The notes beneath the pieces are model-generated. The model did not search any database. It saw only the letters and a program-made list of their open reading frames with translations, and was not told the origin of the DNA. Shown here in pieces: positions 34,366 to 44,832 of a stretch of DNA of 64,000 bases. Source of the stretch: Brevundimonas vesicularis NBRC 12165 (GTDB lineage Bacteria; Pseudomonadota; Alphaproteobacteria; Caulobacterales; Caulobacteraceae); assembly GCF_001592205.1 (NCBI RefSeq), contig NZ_BCWM01000003.1, positions 124,001 to 188,000 on the forward strand, in the 5' to 3' direction. The first letter of the stretch is position 1. Every line of letters begins with the position of its first letter. The translations under genes and the position numbers were made by a program.

Positions 34366-35982
34366 TCAGTCCGTCCAAGCCGTGACTGGTAGATCGACGA
34401 TGAACGTCGAGCCTTTGCCTATCGTTGAGTCTGCGGTCAGGTGGCCGCCCCAGCGGCGAACGCAGCGATCAACGAGGGCCAGTCCGATCCCCGCGCCGTC
34501 GTAGGCGCGCGAGACGCTGTTGTCGGCCTGCTCGAACGGTTTGAGAAGGTCGTCCAGTCGACGGATGTCGAACCCGTCGCCGGTGTCCGAGATTTCCAGG
34601 CGCAGATGAGGCGCGCTCCAAGCCAGCCGAATGGCGATCATGCCGTCTCGTGTGAACTTGACCGCATTGTCAACGAGGCAGCGCACGATATGCCGAAAGT
34701 CGTCTTCCTGTCCGACGACCTCGCGCGGAATGGTGTCCGCCACAGTGAGCTCGACAGGAATATTCTTCGCCGCCGCCGCGGCAAGACTGACGCGCAGGCC
34801 GTCCGTCAGGACCGCCGCCGGGAAGAATGGAGTATTTTCGGGCGCTTCCTCCGCGCTGAAGGCGACGATATCGCCAAGAAGGGTCTCTAGATGCTGTCCG
34901 GACTCCATGATCATAGCGAGGGCATCGCTTTGGAAAGGATCGAGCGCCGTGGCGGCCAGGACATGCCCCATTCCGAGCACGCCGTTCAGAGGGGTGCGCA
35001 TCTCATGGTTCATCGCCGCCAGAAAGCGGCTCTTGGCCCGATCTGAGGCCTTGGCGTCGACGAGGGCCTGGCTGAGCTGAAGGTCCATCGCCTTCCTTGG
35101 ACTGATGTCGCGGATGAGGGCGCCGACCGAGGCCTGACCGGCATGATCCCACCGTGCGAGCGTCAACTCCATGGGAAAGGGATGGCCGCCACGCCGGACG
35201 GCCGTCAGTTCCACGGCCTTGCCGAAGAGACGCGGCGCGCCTCCGGCGACATATCGGAAAAACCCCTGCCAATGGGCGCTGGCGAGGTCGGGCGGGAGAA
35301 TGAGGTCCAGCGACTGGCCCAAGGCTTCCTGCCTCGACCAGCCGAACATCGCCTCCGCCCCCTTGTTCCAGAGCGTCAGGCAGCCGCTGGAGTCGACAGC
35401 GACTGCGGCGTCGGTGGAGTGGTCGAGCAGAGATTGGGCGGAAAGCCCGTCAGCCCGGCGTTCGATCAGATCAGACAGAGAGGCCGCCGTCGATTCCAGA
35501 ACACGCTGCACCTCCGGGCTGAAGGGGCGGGGAAGCGGATCGAACACGCAAAGACTGCCGATCCGGGCGCCACGTACCGTCAAGGCGGTCCCGGCGTAAA
35601 ACCGGATATGCGGTTCGCCCGTGACCAGGGGATTGGAAGAGAACCGTGGATCGATCCGGGCGTCTTCGATCCAGAGGGTTTCGGTCTGCCGGATAGTGTG
35701 CGCGCAGAAGGCGGCGCTGCGAGGCGTTTGGCAGACGTCCAGCCCGGCCCGCGCCTTGAACCATTGCCGATCGGCATCGACGAGGGAAACCAGCGCCGTC
35801 TGCACGCCGGTCGCCTGTTTGAGCAGTTGCACGGTGATGTCGAAAGCGGGTTCGGGCGCGCTGTCCAAAAGACGGACGTCGCGCAGAACCGCCAGGCGCT
35901 GCGCCTCTGAGACGTCGAGCATCGACAATAGGGATGCGTCTTCCCGATCGCGGTCGCCAACCTCAGCCTCGATGTTGATCAT
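34366..35982 (-). CDS. GAF-PAS hybrid sensor histidine kinase
   Basis: A 538-residue cytoplasmic kinase without membrane helices. A GAF domain lies at about 30-170 (FDITVQLLKQATGVQTALVS; AFCAHTIRQTETLWIEDA). A PAS domain lies at about 180-300 (SLLDHSTDAAVAVDSSGCL; WNKGAEAMFGWSRQEALGQS). HisKA has the phospho-acceptor in AAMNHEMRTPLNGVLGMGH, and HATPase has N box VDNAVKFTRDG, G1 SDTGDGFD and G2 GAGIGLALVDRC. No receiver domain or response regulator is adjacent, so the partner is elsewhere. It neighbours a soluble chemoreceptor on the same strand, both with input domains for intracellular signals. Confidence 0.9.
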   Translation of the reverse strand: MINIEAEVGDRDREDASLLSMLDVSEAQRLAVLRDVRLLDSAPEPAFDITVQLLKQATGVQTALVSLVDADRQWFKARAGLDVCQTPRSAAFCAHTIRQTETLWIEDARIDPRFSSNPLVTGEPHIRFYAGTALTVRGARIGSLCVFDPLPRPFSPEVQRVLESTAASLSDLIERRADGLSAQSLLDHSTDAAVAVDSSGCLTLWNKGAEAMFGWSRQEALGQSLDLILPPDLASAHWQGFFRYVAGGAPRLFGKAVELTAVRRGGHPFPMELTLARWDHAGQASVGALIRDISPRKAMDLQLSQALVDAKASDRAKSRFLAAMNHEMRTPLNGVLGMGHVLAATALDPFQSDALAMIMESGQHLETLLGDIVAFSAEEAPENTPFFPAAVLTDGLRVSLAAAAAKNIPVELTVADTIPREVVGQEDDFRHIVRCLVDNAVKFTRDGMIAIRLAWSAPHLRLEISDTGDGFDIRRLDDLLKPFEQADNSVSRAYDGAGIGLALVDRCVRRWGGHLTADSTIGKGSTFIVDLPVTAWTD

Positions 35983-36138
35983 GGGCGATCGCCTCCATTG
36001 GCTAACGCGGTGCGCTCGACGAATCCGCCAATGTCGGCGGTTCGCGGCCGGTCAGAGCGCGACCGCCTGACCGCCGTCAGGACGGGCCTTCCGCCGAGGG
36101 GGCGCTCGACGGTCGGGAAAGACTCAGACGACATCGGG

Positions 36139-37638
36139 TCAGGCCCCCCGTCCGCCGGCAGGCCAGCGGGAGCCGCCGCCCACGACCGCCAGTTTCGGGC
36201 GGTAAAGCGCGCCGGCGGCCGGCGAGGGGGACGCACGGAGGCCGCCGGCGGACAGGCTTTCATCGTCGCCGGCGGTGACATCACCGATGGTAAAGCGTGT
36301 GAGCCGGTCCATCATGCGCGCGGCGTCTTGAGAGAGGGTGAGGCTGGCGGCGGTAGATTCCTCGACCATGGCCGCGTTCTGCTGGGTGATCTGATCCATC
36401 GCATTGACGGCCGTATTGACCTCCGCGAGACCGATCGCCTGTTCCTGCGTCGAGGCGCGAATTTCGGTCATCAGACCTGTCACGGTTCCGACTCCCGCGG
36501 CGATGTCGGACAGGGCTCGGCCGGAGTCCTGGACCAGACCGACGCCGGCCTTGACCTGGGCGGCGCTCTTGGAAATCAGGCTCTTGATCTCACGCGCGGA
36601 GTCGGCCGACCTCTGCGCCAAGGCGCGCACCTCCGACGCCACGACGGCGAACCCCCGTCCGGCCTCGCCGGCGCGCGCAGCCTCCACGCCTGCATTCAGG
36701 GCCAGGAGGTTTGTCTGGAAGGCGATCTCGTCGATGACACCGAGAATTTCGCCGATATTGTCGGAAGACCGCGCAATCTGCGTCATCGCCTCCATGGCGT
36801 GTTCGACGATGGCGAGGCCCGCCTCCGCTTGGCGCCGGGTGTCCGAGACGACGCCTTCCGTCGCCGCCGCATTGGCGGCCGTCTTTTGGACCGTCGCTGT
36901 GATCTCATCCAGGGCCGCAGCCGTCTGTTCCAGCGCCGCGGCCTGGTTTTCGGTGCGGCGCGACAGGTCGTCGGCAGCGGCGCTGATCTGGCTTGCACCC
37001 GTTTGCACCGCGCTGGCGTCGCCGCGAATGGCGCCCAGGGTGGCGGCGAGGGCGATCAGAGCCTGGTTGAAGTTCTCCCTGAGACTGGCATAGTCGCCGA
37101 CAACGCTGTCGCCTATGCGATAGGACAGATCTCCGGCGGCCATCGCCGAAAGCCCTTTGCCGGTTTCCTCGACAACCGTCGCCTGGATCTCTGCGGCCGC
37201 CCTGTCGGCCTGCACGCGGCGTTCGCGCTCGTCTTCGATCGCCGTGACGTCGCTGGCGAATTTCACTACCTTATACGGGCGCCCGGCTTCGTCGAGGATG
37301 GGGTTGTAGGAAGCCTCGATCACGACGCGACGTCCACCCTTGCCATAGCGCACGAACTTGTCGACGAAAAATTCGCCCGCGTTCAACCGGCGCCAGAAGT
37401 CCCCGTAAGCGGGCGTGTCGGCCTCGACGGGATCGACGAACATCCGGTGATGCCGGCCCTGGACGTCCTCGAGGTCGTAGCCGAGCACGGACAGGAAGTT
37501 GGCGTTGGCGGTCCGGACGGTTCCGTCCAGCTCGAACTCGATCACCGCCTGGGAGCGATGAACGGCGCTGACGAGACTGCGCAGCTCCGCCGTTTCGGTC
37601 TGGGCTTTCAGGCGGGCGGCGGAGTGACGTTTGAACAT
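36139..37638 (-). CDS. Soluble PAS-containing methyl-accepting chemotaxis protein
   Basis: A 499-residue chemoreceptor with no membrane segment. A PAS domain lies at about 15-135 ([40 protein letters not shown]). A HAMP-like linker lies at about 155-205 ([20 protein letters not shown]). The signalling hairpin is at about 280-350, with the tip [20 protein letters not shown] and [20 protein letters not shown]. The C-terminal 50 residues are Pro/Gly/Ala-rich and lack the CheR/CheB-docking pentapeptide. The upstream ATG region is shared with the divergent OhrR-like gene. Energy or redox sensing through PAS is plausible, but no cofactor can be read. Confidence 0.9.
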   Translation of the reverse strand: MFKRHSAARLKAQTETAELRSLVSAVHRSQAVIEFELDGTVRTANANFLSVLGYDLEDVQGRHHRMFVDPVEADTPAYGDFWRRLNAGEFFVDKFVRYGKGGRRVVIEASYNPILDEAGRPYKVVKFASDVTAIEDERERRVQADRAAAEIQATVVEETGKGLSAMAAGDLSYRIGDSVVGDYASLRENFNQALIALAATLGAIRGDASAVQTGASQISAAADDLSRRTENQAAALEQTAAALDEITATVQKTAANAAATEGVVSDTRRQAEAGLAIVEHAMEAMTQIARSSDNIGEILGVIDEIAFQTNLLALNAGVEAARAGEAGRGFAVVASEVRALAQRSADSAREIKSLISKSAAQVKAGVGLVQDSGRALSDIAAGVGTVTGLMTEIRASTQEQAIGLAEVNTAVNAMDQITQQNAAMVEESTAASLTLSQDAARMMDRLTRFTIGDVTAGDDESLSAGGLRASPSPAAGALYRPKLAVVGGGSRWPAGGRGA

Positions 37639-37699
37639 GGGGGTGTCTCCTTCGATCCCGGGGGAGAGGATCGCGGCATCCGCTCATAATGCAGGAACC

Positions 37700-37730
37700 T
37701 TAACAGTGATTGTATCAAGATCGATATAAT
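37700..37730 (+). promoter_or_regulatory. Promoter and dyad operator upstream of the OhrR-like gene
   Basis: An exact TATAAT (37725-37730) lies 50 bases before the gene, with TTAACA at 37700-37705 (19-base spacer). An AT-rich dyad, attgtatc (37709-37716) and gatataat (37723-37730), matches at 7 of 8 pairs and covers the -10, as expected for autorepression by a MarR/OhrR dimer. Confidence 0.5.
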
Positions 37731-37779
37731 TGGGATCGGGCGTGTTAAGACGGACGCATCACCATCGGGACTGTCCGCC

Positions 37780-38265
37780 ATGAGCCTTTCGGCGCCTCAC
37801 GAAGACGAGCCGAGCGATTTCACGGAACTCCATATCGATCAGCAGCTCTGTCTGGCGCTCCAGATCAGCAGCAGCCTGGTGACACGCCTCTATCGTCGCG
37901 GCCTCGCTCCCCTCGGGCTGACCCATCCCCAGTATCTGGTGCTCATCGCGCTCTGGGAGGCGGAGGAACCGATGACGATGGGCGACCTGGGTGCGCGTCT
38001 GTCCCTCGATACCGGATCCTTGACGCCCCTCGTCAAGCGTATGGAGGCGGCCGACCTGGTCGCGCGCAAGCGCGATACGCGCGATGAACGGCGGGTCTGG
38101 GTTCAGCCCACGCCCAAGGCGATGGCGATGCGAGCGGATCTGGCGGCGATCCGGAGAGAGGTCGTGCGCCAACTGCCGGTGACGGGAGAACAGATCGCGT
38201 CGCTCCGACGTCTTCTGCAGGACATGAACGAGGCGCTGATCCAAGCGGACGCAGACCCGGCCTGA
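37780..38265 (+). CDS. ohrR: OhrR-like MarR-family peroxide-sensing regulator
   Basis: A 161-residue winged-helix regulator. OhrR hallmarks are DQQLCLALQ with the reactive Cys at residue 24, RLYRRGLAPLGLTHPQYLVL, GDLGARLSLDTGSLTPLVKR (recognition helix) and the wing KRDTRDERRVWVQPTP. OhrR proteins are inactivated by organic hydroperoxides and repress an ohr thiol peroxidase gene. No ohr gene is present here, so either the target is distant or the regulator controls the divergent chemoreceptor gene. A dyad over the -10 supports autoregulation. Confidence 0.85.
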   Translation: MSLSAPHEDEPSDFTELHIDQQLCLALQISSSLVTRLYRRGLAPLGLTHPQYLVLIALWEAEEPMTMGDLGARLSLDTGSLTPLVKRMEAADLVARKRDTRDERRVWVQPTPKAMAMRADLAAIRREVVRQLPVTGEQIASLRRLLQDMNEALIQADADPA

Positions 38266-38293
38266 TGAACCGATCGCTGTGTTGGTCGAGGGC

Positions 38294-39649
38294 TCAAACC
38301 GTCAAGAGCGCGGCGGCGGCTGCGCGTTTCACACTGCTTTCAGCGATCGCTTCGAAACGCAGGTCGGTCATGCCGAAATACTCCGCCTGGTTCGTGGCGC
38401 ACCAGTCGGTGGTGGCGATACGGACGTGATCGGCCCTCGATGAACCCACCGCCGCATAAAGGAAGTCGCCGCTACGGTCGGCCAGGGGCATCGCGCGGTC
38501 CTGATTGGCGCGGGCCATGACGCGTTCCAACTGGGCGCGGGAAATCGTGGCGCTCATCAGCTTTCCATCAAAGCGGACCACGGAATCAAAATCGTAGCGG
38601 CTGACGGGCCCGGCGGGGACGCCGGTCCCCAGGGTGGTGTGGCCGATAAAGCCGGCGTCGGCGCCGGCCGCCTGGGCCAGTCCGGCTGCGACACGCCGTC
38701 CCGTATCGCCCAGCGACAGGGCGCAAGGGCTGTTTCCGAGGATGGTCCGCTCCTCGTCTGTCAGATTGGCGGCAAGGGTCGCGGCGATCAGGTCCGCCAG
38801 CGCGGGAGAGGCGGGCGCCTCCCGCACGACGGCGCGGGAACGGGCCGTGACCGAGCCGTCTGATAGGAACTCGGCTGCTGTATAGGCCGCGGTCCAGGAA
38901 CCGGTGTGGACATAGGCGCTGCGGCCCGGTCTGTGCTGGAACAGCAGGTGGTTGTGACCGCCGATCATTAGGCTGCCGTCCGGCAACAGCGGCAGGATGT
39001 CCCGATCCGCGGTCACCCCGGCGTGGCTCATGACCATGACGAGGTCTGCGCCGGCCAGGGTCTTGGCGAGGTTGGCGGCGGCCCATGTGGCGGCCGCCGG
39101 GATAGACAGCTGGTCGCGCGAGGATTTGGGGTAGGTGGTCAGTGCATCGGTCGCCATGCCCACAACCCGAAGGGACCGTCGACCGAAAGGCAGCGTCATG
39201 GACGCATCGGCATAGCCGGAGCCGGTGCGCGTATCGCCGATGGTGCTGACAACCTGAATGCCCAGACCCTTCAGGCGGGCGACGACCTCGGCCAGGTCGG
39301 GGGTCAGGTCGTTATCGTGGTTGCCCAGGTTGAACACGGTTGGCGCGATCGCCGGCAAGGCCGCCAGGAAAGCCCAGTCGATCACGCCGCCAGAGCGCAC
39401 GGCGACGACATTGCCGTGCTCGAAGATGTCGCCGTCGATGGCGATGACGTGCGGGACGGGGTTGGCGCGGACTTCGGTCTCGAATGCGGCCAACAGCTGG
39501 GCGGTCCGCTCATAGGCCGAATGCATGTCGGAGACGGCCAGCACGCGGCCGATCACATCCGTCCGCTTCATGCCAAACAGCCCTGGCGCAATCGCCGTCG
39601 CCCCGGCGAGTTGAAGCAGCCTGCGACGGGAGGGCGTGACGAGAGGCAT
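38294..39649 (-). CDS. Exported metallophosphatase/5'-nucleotidase family protein
   Basis: A 451-residue protein with a Tat-type signal (PSRRRLLQLAGATAIAPGLF). The N-terminal calcineurin-like domain has VLAVSDMHSAYERT, IDGDIFEHGN, FNLGNHDND, MVMSHAG and MIGGHNHLL. The C-terminal half (about 270-451) is a UshA/5'-nucleotidase C domain (ADAGFIGHTTLGTGVPAGPV; DFLYAAVGSSRADHVR). It probably dephosphorylates nucleotides in the periplasm. The ATG at 39649 is chosen as the start of the signal peptide. It is divergent from a TonB-dependent receptor, echoing the receptor-phosphatase pairing at 8-14 kb. Confidence 0.85.
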   Translation of the reverse strand: MPLVTPSRRRLLQLAGATAIAPGLFGMKRTDVIGRVLAVSDMHSAYERTAQLLAAFETEVRANPVPHVIAIDGDIFEHGNVVAVRSGGVIDWAFLAALPAIAPTVFNLGNHDNDLTPDLAEVVARLKGLGIQVVSTIGDTRTGSGYADASMTLPFGRRSLRVVGMATDALTTYPKSSRDQLSIPAAATWAAANLAKTLAGADLVMVMSHAGVTADRDILPLLPDGSLMIGGHNHLLFQHRPGRSAYVHTGSWTAAYTAAEFLSDGSVTARSRAVVREAPASPALADLIAATLAANLTDEERTILGNSPCALSLGDTGRRVAAGLAQAAGADAGFIGHTTLGTGVPAGPVSRYDFDSVVRFDGKLMSATISRAQLERVMARANQDRAMPLADRSGDFLYAAVGSSRADHVRIATTDWCATNQAEYFGMTDLRFEAIAESSVKRAAAAALLTV

Positions 39650-39899
39650 ACGCGATCCAAACGATGTCCAGGAGGACGTGCGGAGCGAACTCACGCAGCT
39701 GTTCAGGTTCGCATTTCGGGCGCCCCGGCACAATGGCGCCGCACCCTTCATTCCCCGCCCGAAGACAGATTGTCACACGGGTGTGGCCGCGTCTTCAAAG
39801 GTTCAAGAAACAGGTCCGCTCTGCACTGGCGGCTCTGGCTGTGAAGCTTTACGGCCTCGCGCGACAAGTCCTCCCCCTGTCGCCATGGAAATCTCGATC

Positions 39900-42137
39900 A
39901 TGCTTCGCCAAGCCCTTCTGGCCGCCACCGTCAGCGGCATCGCCCTGCTGAGCGCAGGCTCGGTTCTCGCCCAGACGACGGACGCCGCCGTTGAGCCCGC
40001 CGGCGTCGACGACATTGTCGTCACCGCCCAGCGCCGTAGCGAGAACATCCGCGAGGTGCCGTTCGCCGTCACCGCCCTGAACACCCAGACCGTCCAGGAC
40101 ATCTCGGCCGGCGGCGCCGACATCCTGTCGCTTTCGGGCCGCGTGCCCAGCTTGCAGGTGGAAAGCTCGAACGGTCGTTACGCGCCGCGGTTCTACATTC
40201 GCGGCTTGGGCAATGTGGATTTCGACTTCACCGCTTCGCAGCCGGTGTCGGTCGTGCTGGACGACGTCGTGCTGGAGAGCGTCTATCTGAAGGGCTTTCC
40301 CCTGTTCGACGTGCAGCAGCTGGAAGTGCTGCGCGGTCCGCAGGGCACCCTGTTCGGCCGCAACACGCCCGCAGGCGTGGTCAAGATCGACACCGTCAAG
40401 CCGTCGGACGACTTCACCGGTTTCGGCTCGCTGACCTATGGCAACCTGGGTTCGACCCGGGCCGAGGCGGCCGTCACCCTGCCGGCGTCGGACACGCTTC
40501 AGGTGCGTGGCGCCATCCTCTGGAACCATCGCGACGACTGGGTGAACAATGCCTACAATCCGTCGTTCGCCAATCCCGACAAGGATGATCTGGGCGGGTT
40601 CGACGATCTGGCCGCCCGCGTCCATGTCGCCTGGACGCCGACCGATCGGCTATCGACCCTGCTGACGCTGCAGGCCCGCGACTATGACGGCACGGGCACG
40701 ATGAACCGCGCCAACGCCCTGACCAAGGGCTCCAACAAGCTGAACGACAACTTCGACCGCGACACAGTCTATTACGACGGCGGCCGCAACAACTTCCAGA
40801 AGCAGAAGACGACGTCCGAATCGTTGAAGGTCGCCTATGACTTCGGTCCCGCGACCCTGACCGGCATCGTCGGCTCCTATCAGGGCTGGTCCCAGGGCGA
40901 CGGCGACATCGACGGCGGCGTGGCTTCGGCCCCGGCGACGGCGCCTTTCAAGACGCCCTTCAACTCCGAGACAGGCACCCTGTCCAGCGACCTGCTGCAG
41001 AACACCTATGAGCTGCGCCTGGCCTCGAACGGCGACGGCCGCATCGGCTGGCAGGTCGGCGCCTTCTATTGGGACGAGCGGATCAACCTGGTGTCGGGCT
41101 CGTTCAACGGCACGGGCAATCCGCAGCCGACGCGGGTGAACGACATCGTGCAGAAGTCGGATTCGTGGTCGGTGTTCGGTCAGGGCAGCTACAAACTGAC
41201 GGACGCTCTGAAGGTGACGGCGGGCGTGCGCTACACCGACGACAACCGCGACTACAACGGGCGCATCGTGTTGGGGACGGGCGCCGGCGGCACGGGCGCC
41301 GTCTCCGTCGGCGACCAGCAGGTCAGCTGGGACGTCAGCGCCCTGTATGAGGTCAACGACAGCCTCAACCTGTTCGCCCGCGCGGCCAAGGGTTACCGCG
41401 GCCCGTCGATCCAGGGGCGCAACCTGCCGGTCCTGACCACGGCGAACTCCGAGACCGTCATGTCCTACGAGACCGGCCTGAAGGCCCGCCTGCTGGACGG
41501 CCGCGCCCGGTTCAACGCGACGGCCTATGTCTATGAGGTCAGCGACATGCAGTTCACCGCCATCGGCGGGGCGGACAACACCAACCGTCTGATCAACGCC
41601 GACAAGGGCGAGGGTTACGGCCTGGAGCTGGACGGCGACATCGATCTGGGCGCAGGTTTCAGCCTGTCGGCCGGCGCAGCCTGGAACCACACCGAGATCA
41701 AGGACGGCGACCTGCTGGTGGCCATCTGCGGCGCCAACTGCACCGTCACCGATCCGATCGTGACCGTGGGCACGACCCGTCGCGCCAAGATCGACGGCAA
41801 CCCCTTCCCCCAGGCGCCGGAATACACCGCCAACCTGACGCTGAACTACGTCCGGTCGCTGGGGAACGACACCGAGCTGTTCGCCTCGACCGACTGGGTC
41901 ATGCAGAAGAACTTCAACCTGTTCCTCTATGAATCGGTCGAGTTCATGCAGGACACGCATTTCGAAGGCGGCCTGCGCGCAGGCTGGCGCGACCTGAACC
42001 GCGGCATCGAGGCGGCCGCCTATGTCCGCAACGTCACCGACGAAGAGAATGTGATCGGGGGCATCGACTTCAACAACCTGACCGCCTTCGTCAACGAGCC
42101 CCGCACCTACGGCGTGCAGGTGACCAAGCGGTTCTGA
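39900..42137 (+). CDS. TonB-dependent outer-membrane receptor
   Basis: A 745-residue receptor. A signal peptide ends near GSVLAQ (residue 25) and is followed by the TonB-box-like VDDIVVTAQRRSENIREV. The plug domain includes VTALNTQTVQDISAGGADIL, FYIRGLGNVDFD and LEVLRGPQGTLFGRNTPAGV. The barrel ends RTYGVQVTKRF with a terminal Phe. A second ATG at 39885 would add five residues. The cargo is unknown; the divergent metallophosphatase gene suggests nucleotides or other phosphorylated compounds. The 250-base divergent region holds both promoters. Confidence 0.88.
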   Translation: MLRQALLAATVSGIALLSAGSVLAQTTDAAVEPAGVDDIVVTAQRRSENIREVPFAVTALNTQTVQDISAGGADILSLSGRVPSLQVESSNGRYAPRFYIRGLGNVDFDFTASQPVSVVLDDVVLESVYLKGFPLFDVQQLEVLRGPQGTLFGRNTPAGVVKIDTVKPSDDFTGFGSLTYGNLGSTRAEAAVTLPASDTLQVRGAILWNHRDDWVNNAYNPSFANPDKDDLGGFDDLAARVHVAWTPTDRLSTLLTLQARDYDGTGTMNRANALTKGSNKLNDNFDRDTVYYDGGRNNFQKQKTTSESLKVAYDFGPATLTGIVGSYQGWSQGDGDIDGGVASAPATAPFKTPFNSETGTLSSDLLQNTYELRLASNGDGRIGWQVGAFYWDERINLVSGSFNGTGNPQPTRVNDIVQKSDSWSVFGQGSYKLTDALKVTAGVRYTDDNRDYNGRIVLGTGAGGTGAVSVGDQQVSWDVSALYEVNDSLNLFARAAKGYRGPSIQGRNLPVLTTANSETVMSYETGLKARLLDGRARFNATAYVYEVSDMQFTAIGGADNTNRLINADKGEGYGLELDGDIDLGAGFSLSAGAAWNHTEIKDGDLLVAICGANCTVTDPIVTVGTTRRAKIDGNPFPQAPEYTANLTLNYVRSLGNDTELFASTDWVMQKNFNLFLYESVEFMQDTHFEGGLRAGWRDLNRGIEAAAYVRNVTDEENVIGGIDFNNLTAFVNEPRTYGVQVTKRF

Positions 42138-42151
42138 TCGACAGGGGCCGG

Positions 42152-42183
42152 GACGTCGTTTCGCAGGACCGCGCAACGACGTC
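42152..42183 (+). terminator. Hairpin after the TonB-dependent receptor gene
   Basis: gacgtcgtt (42152-42160) pairs with aacgacgtc (42175-42183), 15 bases past the stop. The tail is only weakly T-rich (cttcatttt about ten bases later). Confidence 0.4.
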
Positions 42184-42318
42184 TTGGCGCCGTCTTCATT
42201 TTGACGGATGAAGCGAGCGCCATCCGACAGGCGACATCTCGAGAGACGGTTTCTATTCGCGGCGATATGGCCGCGTCGGCGACTGCGGCCGTCGGAGACC
42301 GCGCTGAAGGGCCGGCGC

Positions 42319-43305
42319 TCAGATTTCGCAGTCTGGTCCAGCCCCTGTTTTCGGCGAGCCTCCGGAGGCTGTGTCCTTCATGTCCCAGCCTGTTAGTCGT
42401 GTGGAGCCGGTCGTGCTTTCGCGACGCTGTCGAGCAAATTCGATGAACGCCTTGAACGCGGCCGTCGGATTGCGGCGGCTGGGATAGTAGAGGCTCAAGG
42501 GCGACAGGGTGGGGGTCCAGTCCTCGAGAACACAGACCAGCCTGCGGGCATCCAGGTCGTCCCGCACGTCGGATTCCATCGCGAGGGTGAGGCCGACCGA
42601 GGCAAGGGCGGCGGTGCGGGCGAGGCTCGCTTCATCAAGGGTGAGGGCGCCCTTCACATCGATTTGGACCGACTGTCCGCCCTTCTCGAACGGCCAGCGG
42701 TAGAGGGCGCCATTGGGAAGACGCACGCGAAGACAGGCGTGGTTCATCAGGTCCTGCGGGACCTTCGGCGTCCCGCGCGCCGCCAGATAGGCGGGTGACG
42801 CCACCACCACATTCCGTCGCGCCAACCCGAGCGGAATGGCGATCATATCGGCCGGGACGCGGTCAGCGCTGCGGACGCCGAAGTCGAAACCGCCGGCGAC
42901 GATGTCGACCATGCGGCCCTCTGTGACGAGGTCGATGTGGACCTGAGGGTGCGCCTCAACGAACGGCAGGACGAGGGCCGAAAAGATTTCCCGCGCCGCC
43001 GTTGGGAAGGCGTTGATGCGCAGTGTGCCCGAGGGCGTCGACTGACGGGCGCGGACGCCGTCCATGGCCTCGTGGATATCGCGTACGGCGGGCGCCACCT
43101 GAGCGACGAACTGCTGTCCCGCCTCTGTCAGAGAGACGCTCCGGGTCGTCCGGTTGAATAGGCGTACGCCAAGCGTGCGCTCCAGCTTTCCCACCGCATT
43201 GCTGATTGCGGTCGTCGACACGCCCAACTCGACCGCGGCGGCGCGAAACTTTCCGCAGCGGGCGACCACCAGAACGGCCTCCAACTCGGTCAGGCTGCTG
43301 TTCAT
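42319..43305 (-). CDS. LysR-family transcriptional regulator
   Basis: A 328-residue regulator. The N-terminal winged HTH (about 5-62) reads [59 protein letters not shown]. The effector domain is at about 90-295 ([40 protein letters not shown]). The C-terminal 30 residues are an unusual Ser/Thr/Gly-rich tail. It is divergent from a SnoaL-like gene and an SDR gene, which it probably controls. Confidence 0.9.
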   Translation of the reverse strand: MNSSLTELEAVLVVARCGKFRAAAVELGVSTTAISNAVGKLERTLGVRLFNRTTRSVSLTEAGQQFVAQVAPAVRDIHEAMDGVRARQSTPSGTLRINAFPTAAREIFSALVLPFVEAHPQVHIDLVTEGRMVDIVAGGFDFGVRSADRVPADMIAIPLGLARRNVVVASPAYLAARGTPKVPQDLMNHACLRVRLPNGALYRWPFEKGGQSVQIDVKGALTLDEASLARTAALASVGLTLAMESDVRDDLDARRLVCVLEDWTPTLSPLSLYYPSRRNPTAAFKAFIEFARQRRESTTGSTRLTGWDMKDTASGGSPKTGAGPDCEI

Positions 43306-43432
43306 CGATTGTCCCGGTTTCCGTGATGATGCACAACGGTTTGTCCCGATTATGTGGTGCGATGTCCATCTCTACCTAGGCGAGACCCAAGGCGCGGCCG
43401 CCCGGTCGCGACGCAACACGCAGGACAGAACG

Positions 43433-43762
43433 ATGTCGCCAGAGCTTCCTTCCCCCATCGCCGACTATGTCGCGGCCAACGCCCGGCTCGACCTCGACGG
43501 CATGATCCAAACCTTCGCCGTCGACGCCGTCCTTCTGGACAACGGCAAGCGGTTCGAAGGGCGTGACGCGATCCGCGCCCTGCTCAAGGCGATGGTCGTC
43601 GATCTCAAGGCGATCTTCACCCCCGAGGCCGTTCGCCAGGACGGCCAGGCGGTCGTGATGGAAGGTCCGGCCCACGGCGATTTCCCAGGCAGCCCGATCC
43701 GCTTCACCTACCGCGTCGAACTGGAAGGTGACGCGATCCAGACCATGGACGTTTCGGTATGA
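43433..43762 (+). CDS. SnoaL-like/NTF2-fold protein
   Basis: A 109-residue single-domain protein of the SnoaL_2/NTF2 fold: [40 protein letters not shown], then [20 protein letters not shown]. Such proteins are small hydrolases, isomerases or binding proteins, and no specific activity can be assigned. Its TGA overlaps the ATG of the SDR gene by four bases, and a LysR gene is divergent, so the three form a typical inducible module. Confidence 0.8.
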   Translation: MSPELPSPIADYVAANARLDLDGMIQTFAVDAVLLDNGKRFEGRDAIRALLKAMVVDLKAIFTPEAVRQDGQAVVMEGPAHGDFPGSPIRFTYRVELEGDAIQTMDVSV

Positions 43763-44547
43763 GCGTCTTGGCGAATCCAAACGAGTTCGCGGGCAAGCGC
43801 GTCTTCATCAGCGGCGGCACTAAAGGGCTGGGACGCGCCACTGTCCAACGGTTTCTGGCCGGCGGCGCCCGGGTGATCACCGCAGCGCGCTCCAATCCTG
43901 AGCCCCTTGACGGCGTGGCGTTCGTTCAGGCCGACCTGACGACCGCCGAGGGTGGGGAGACCTTCGCCAAGGCCGCGCTCGACCGGCTGGGCGGCCTCGA
44001 TGTTCTTGCGCATGTGATGGGCGGCTCCAGCACACCGGGGGGCGGCTTCGTTGCCCTGACAGACGACCACTGGCTCTCCGAGTTGAGTCTGAACCTTCTG
44101 GCGGCCGTGCGCCTCGATCGTCTGCTGATCCCCCACATGATCGAACAGGGCGCGGGCGCGGTCGTGCATGTCACCTCGATCCAGTCGGTTCTGCCCCTGC
44201 CGGATGCGACCACGGCCTACGCCGCCGCCAAGGCCGCGCTCAGGACCTACAGCAAATCCCTCTCCAAAGAACTTGGTCCGAAGGGCGTGCGGGTCAACAC
44301 AGTCTCGCCGGGCTGGATCATGACGGACGGCGCGGACGTGTTCCTGGACAGGATCCGGGCGGCCAACGGCGGCACGCGCGAAGACGCGCGACAGCGCGTG
44401 CTCGCCGGGCTAGGCGGCATCGCCATCGGACGCGGCGCTGAACCATGGGAGGTCGCTGAGGCCATTGCGTTTCTCGCCTCTGATCGGGCGAGTTCGATCC
44501 ATGGGGCGGAAATCGTCGTCGATGGCGGGACTGTGCCGACCGTCTGA
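43759..44547 (+). CDS. Short-chain dehydrogenase/reductase
   Basis: A 262-residue classical SDR. The cofactor motif is [20 protein letters not shown], the catalytic region has VTSIQSV (Ser) and [20 protein letters not shown] (Tyr and Lys), and the C-terminal strand is [16 protein letters not shown]. The arginine-containing AARSNPEP after beta-2 hints at NADP(H) use. The substrate is unknown. It is translationally coupled to the SnoaL-like gene. Confidence 0.88.
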   Translation: MSVLANPNEFAGKRVFISGGTKGLGRATVQRFLAGGARVITAARSNPEPLDGVAFVQADLTTAEGGETFAKAALDRLGGLDVLAHVMGGSSTPGGGFVALTDDHWLSELSLNLLAAVRLDRLLIPHMIEQGAGAVVHVTSIQSVLPLPDATTAYAAAKAALRTYSKSLSKELGPKGVRVNTVSPGWIMTDGADVFLDRIRAANGGTREDARQRVLAGLGGIAIGRGAEPWEVAEAIAFLASDRASSIHGAEIVVDGGTVPTV

Positions 44548-44832
44548 CTACAAATCGGTCTCGGCAGAGAGGAAGGGCGGCCTAGGGAGGGCGAACGCAA
44601 GATGCGACCATGACCTCGGTGGCCATTTGTGGGTGGCACGATGGAGGCTGCGGCAGGCGAAGGCGATCTGGCGAACCTAGGGGTTTCTCTCAAAGCTCCG
44701 AGCGCCTTCGCTTCTGGGCAGAAGCGCGGAACCGCACATAGGAACTGAACAGCGCCGGTATTGCTTTGCCTTTCAGGCGTTACGCCATGGACCGATCCGA
44801 GGGGGATCGGGTTGTTGGTCTTGGCGGTATGG

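Noticed and set aside
35998..37689. A 563-codon plus-strand frame opposite the chemoreceptor
   Set aside because: It is the complement of a well-matched chemoreceptor signalling domain and is not protein-like.
44741..44766. EcfG-type promoter before the glycan run (GGAAC then gctt)
   Set aside because: The -35 half is exact but the -10 half does not match CGTT at the right distance.
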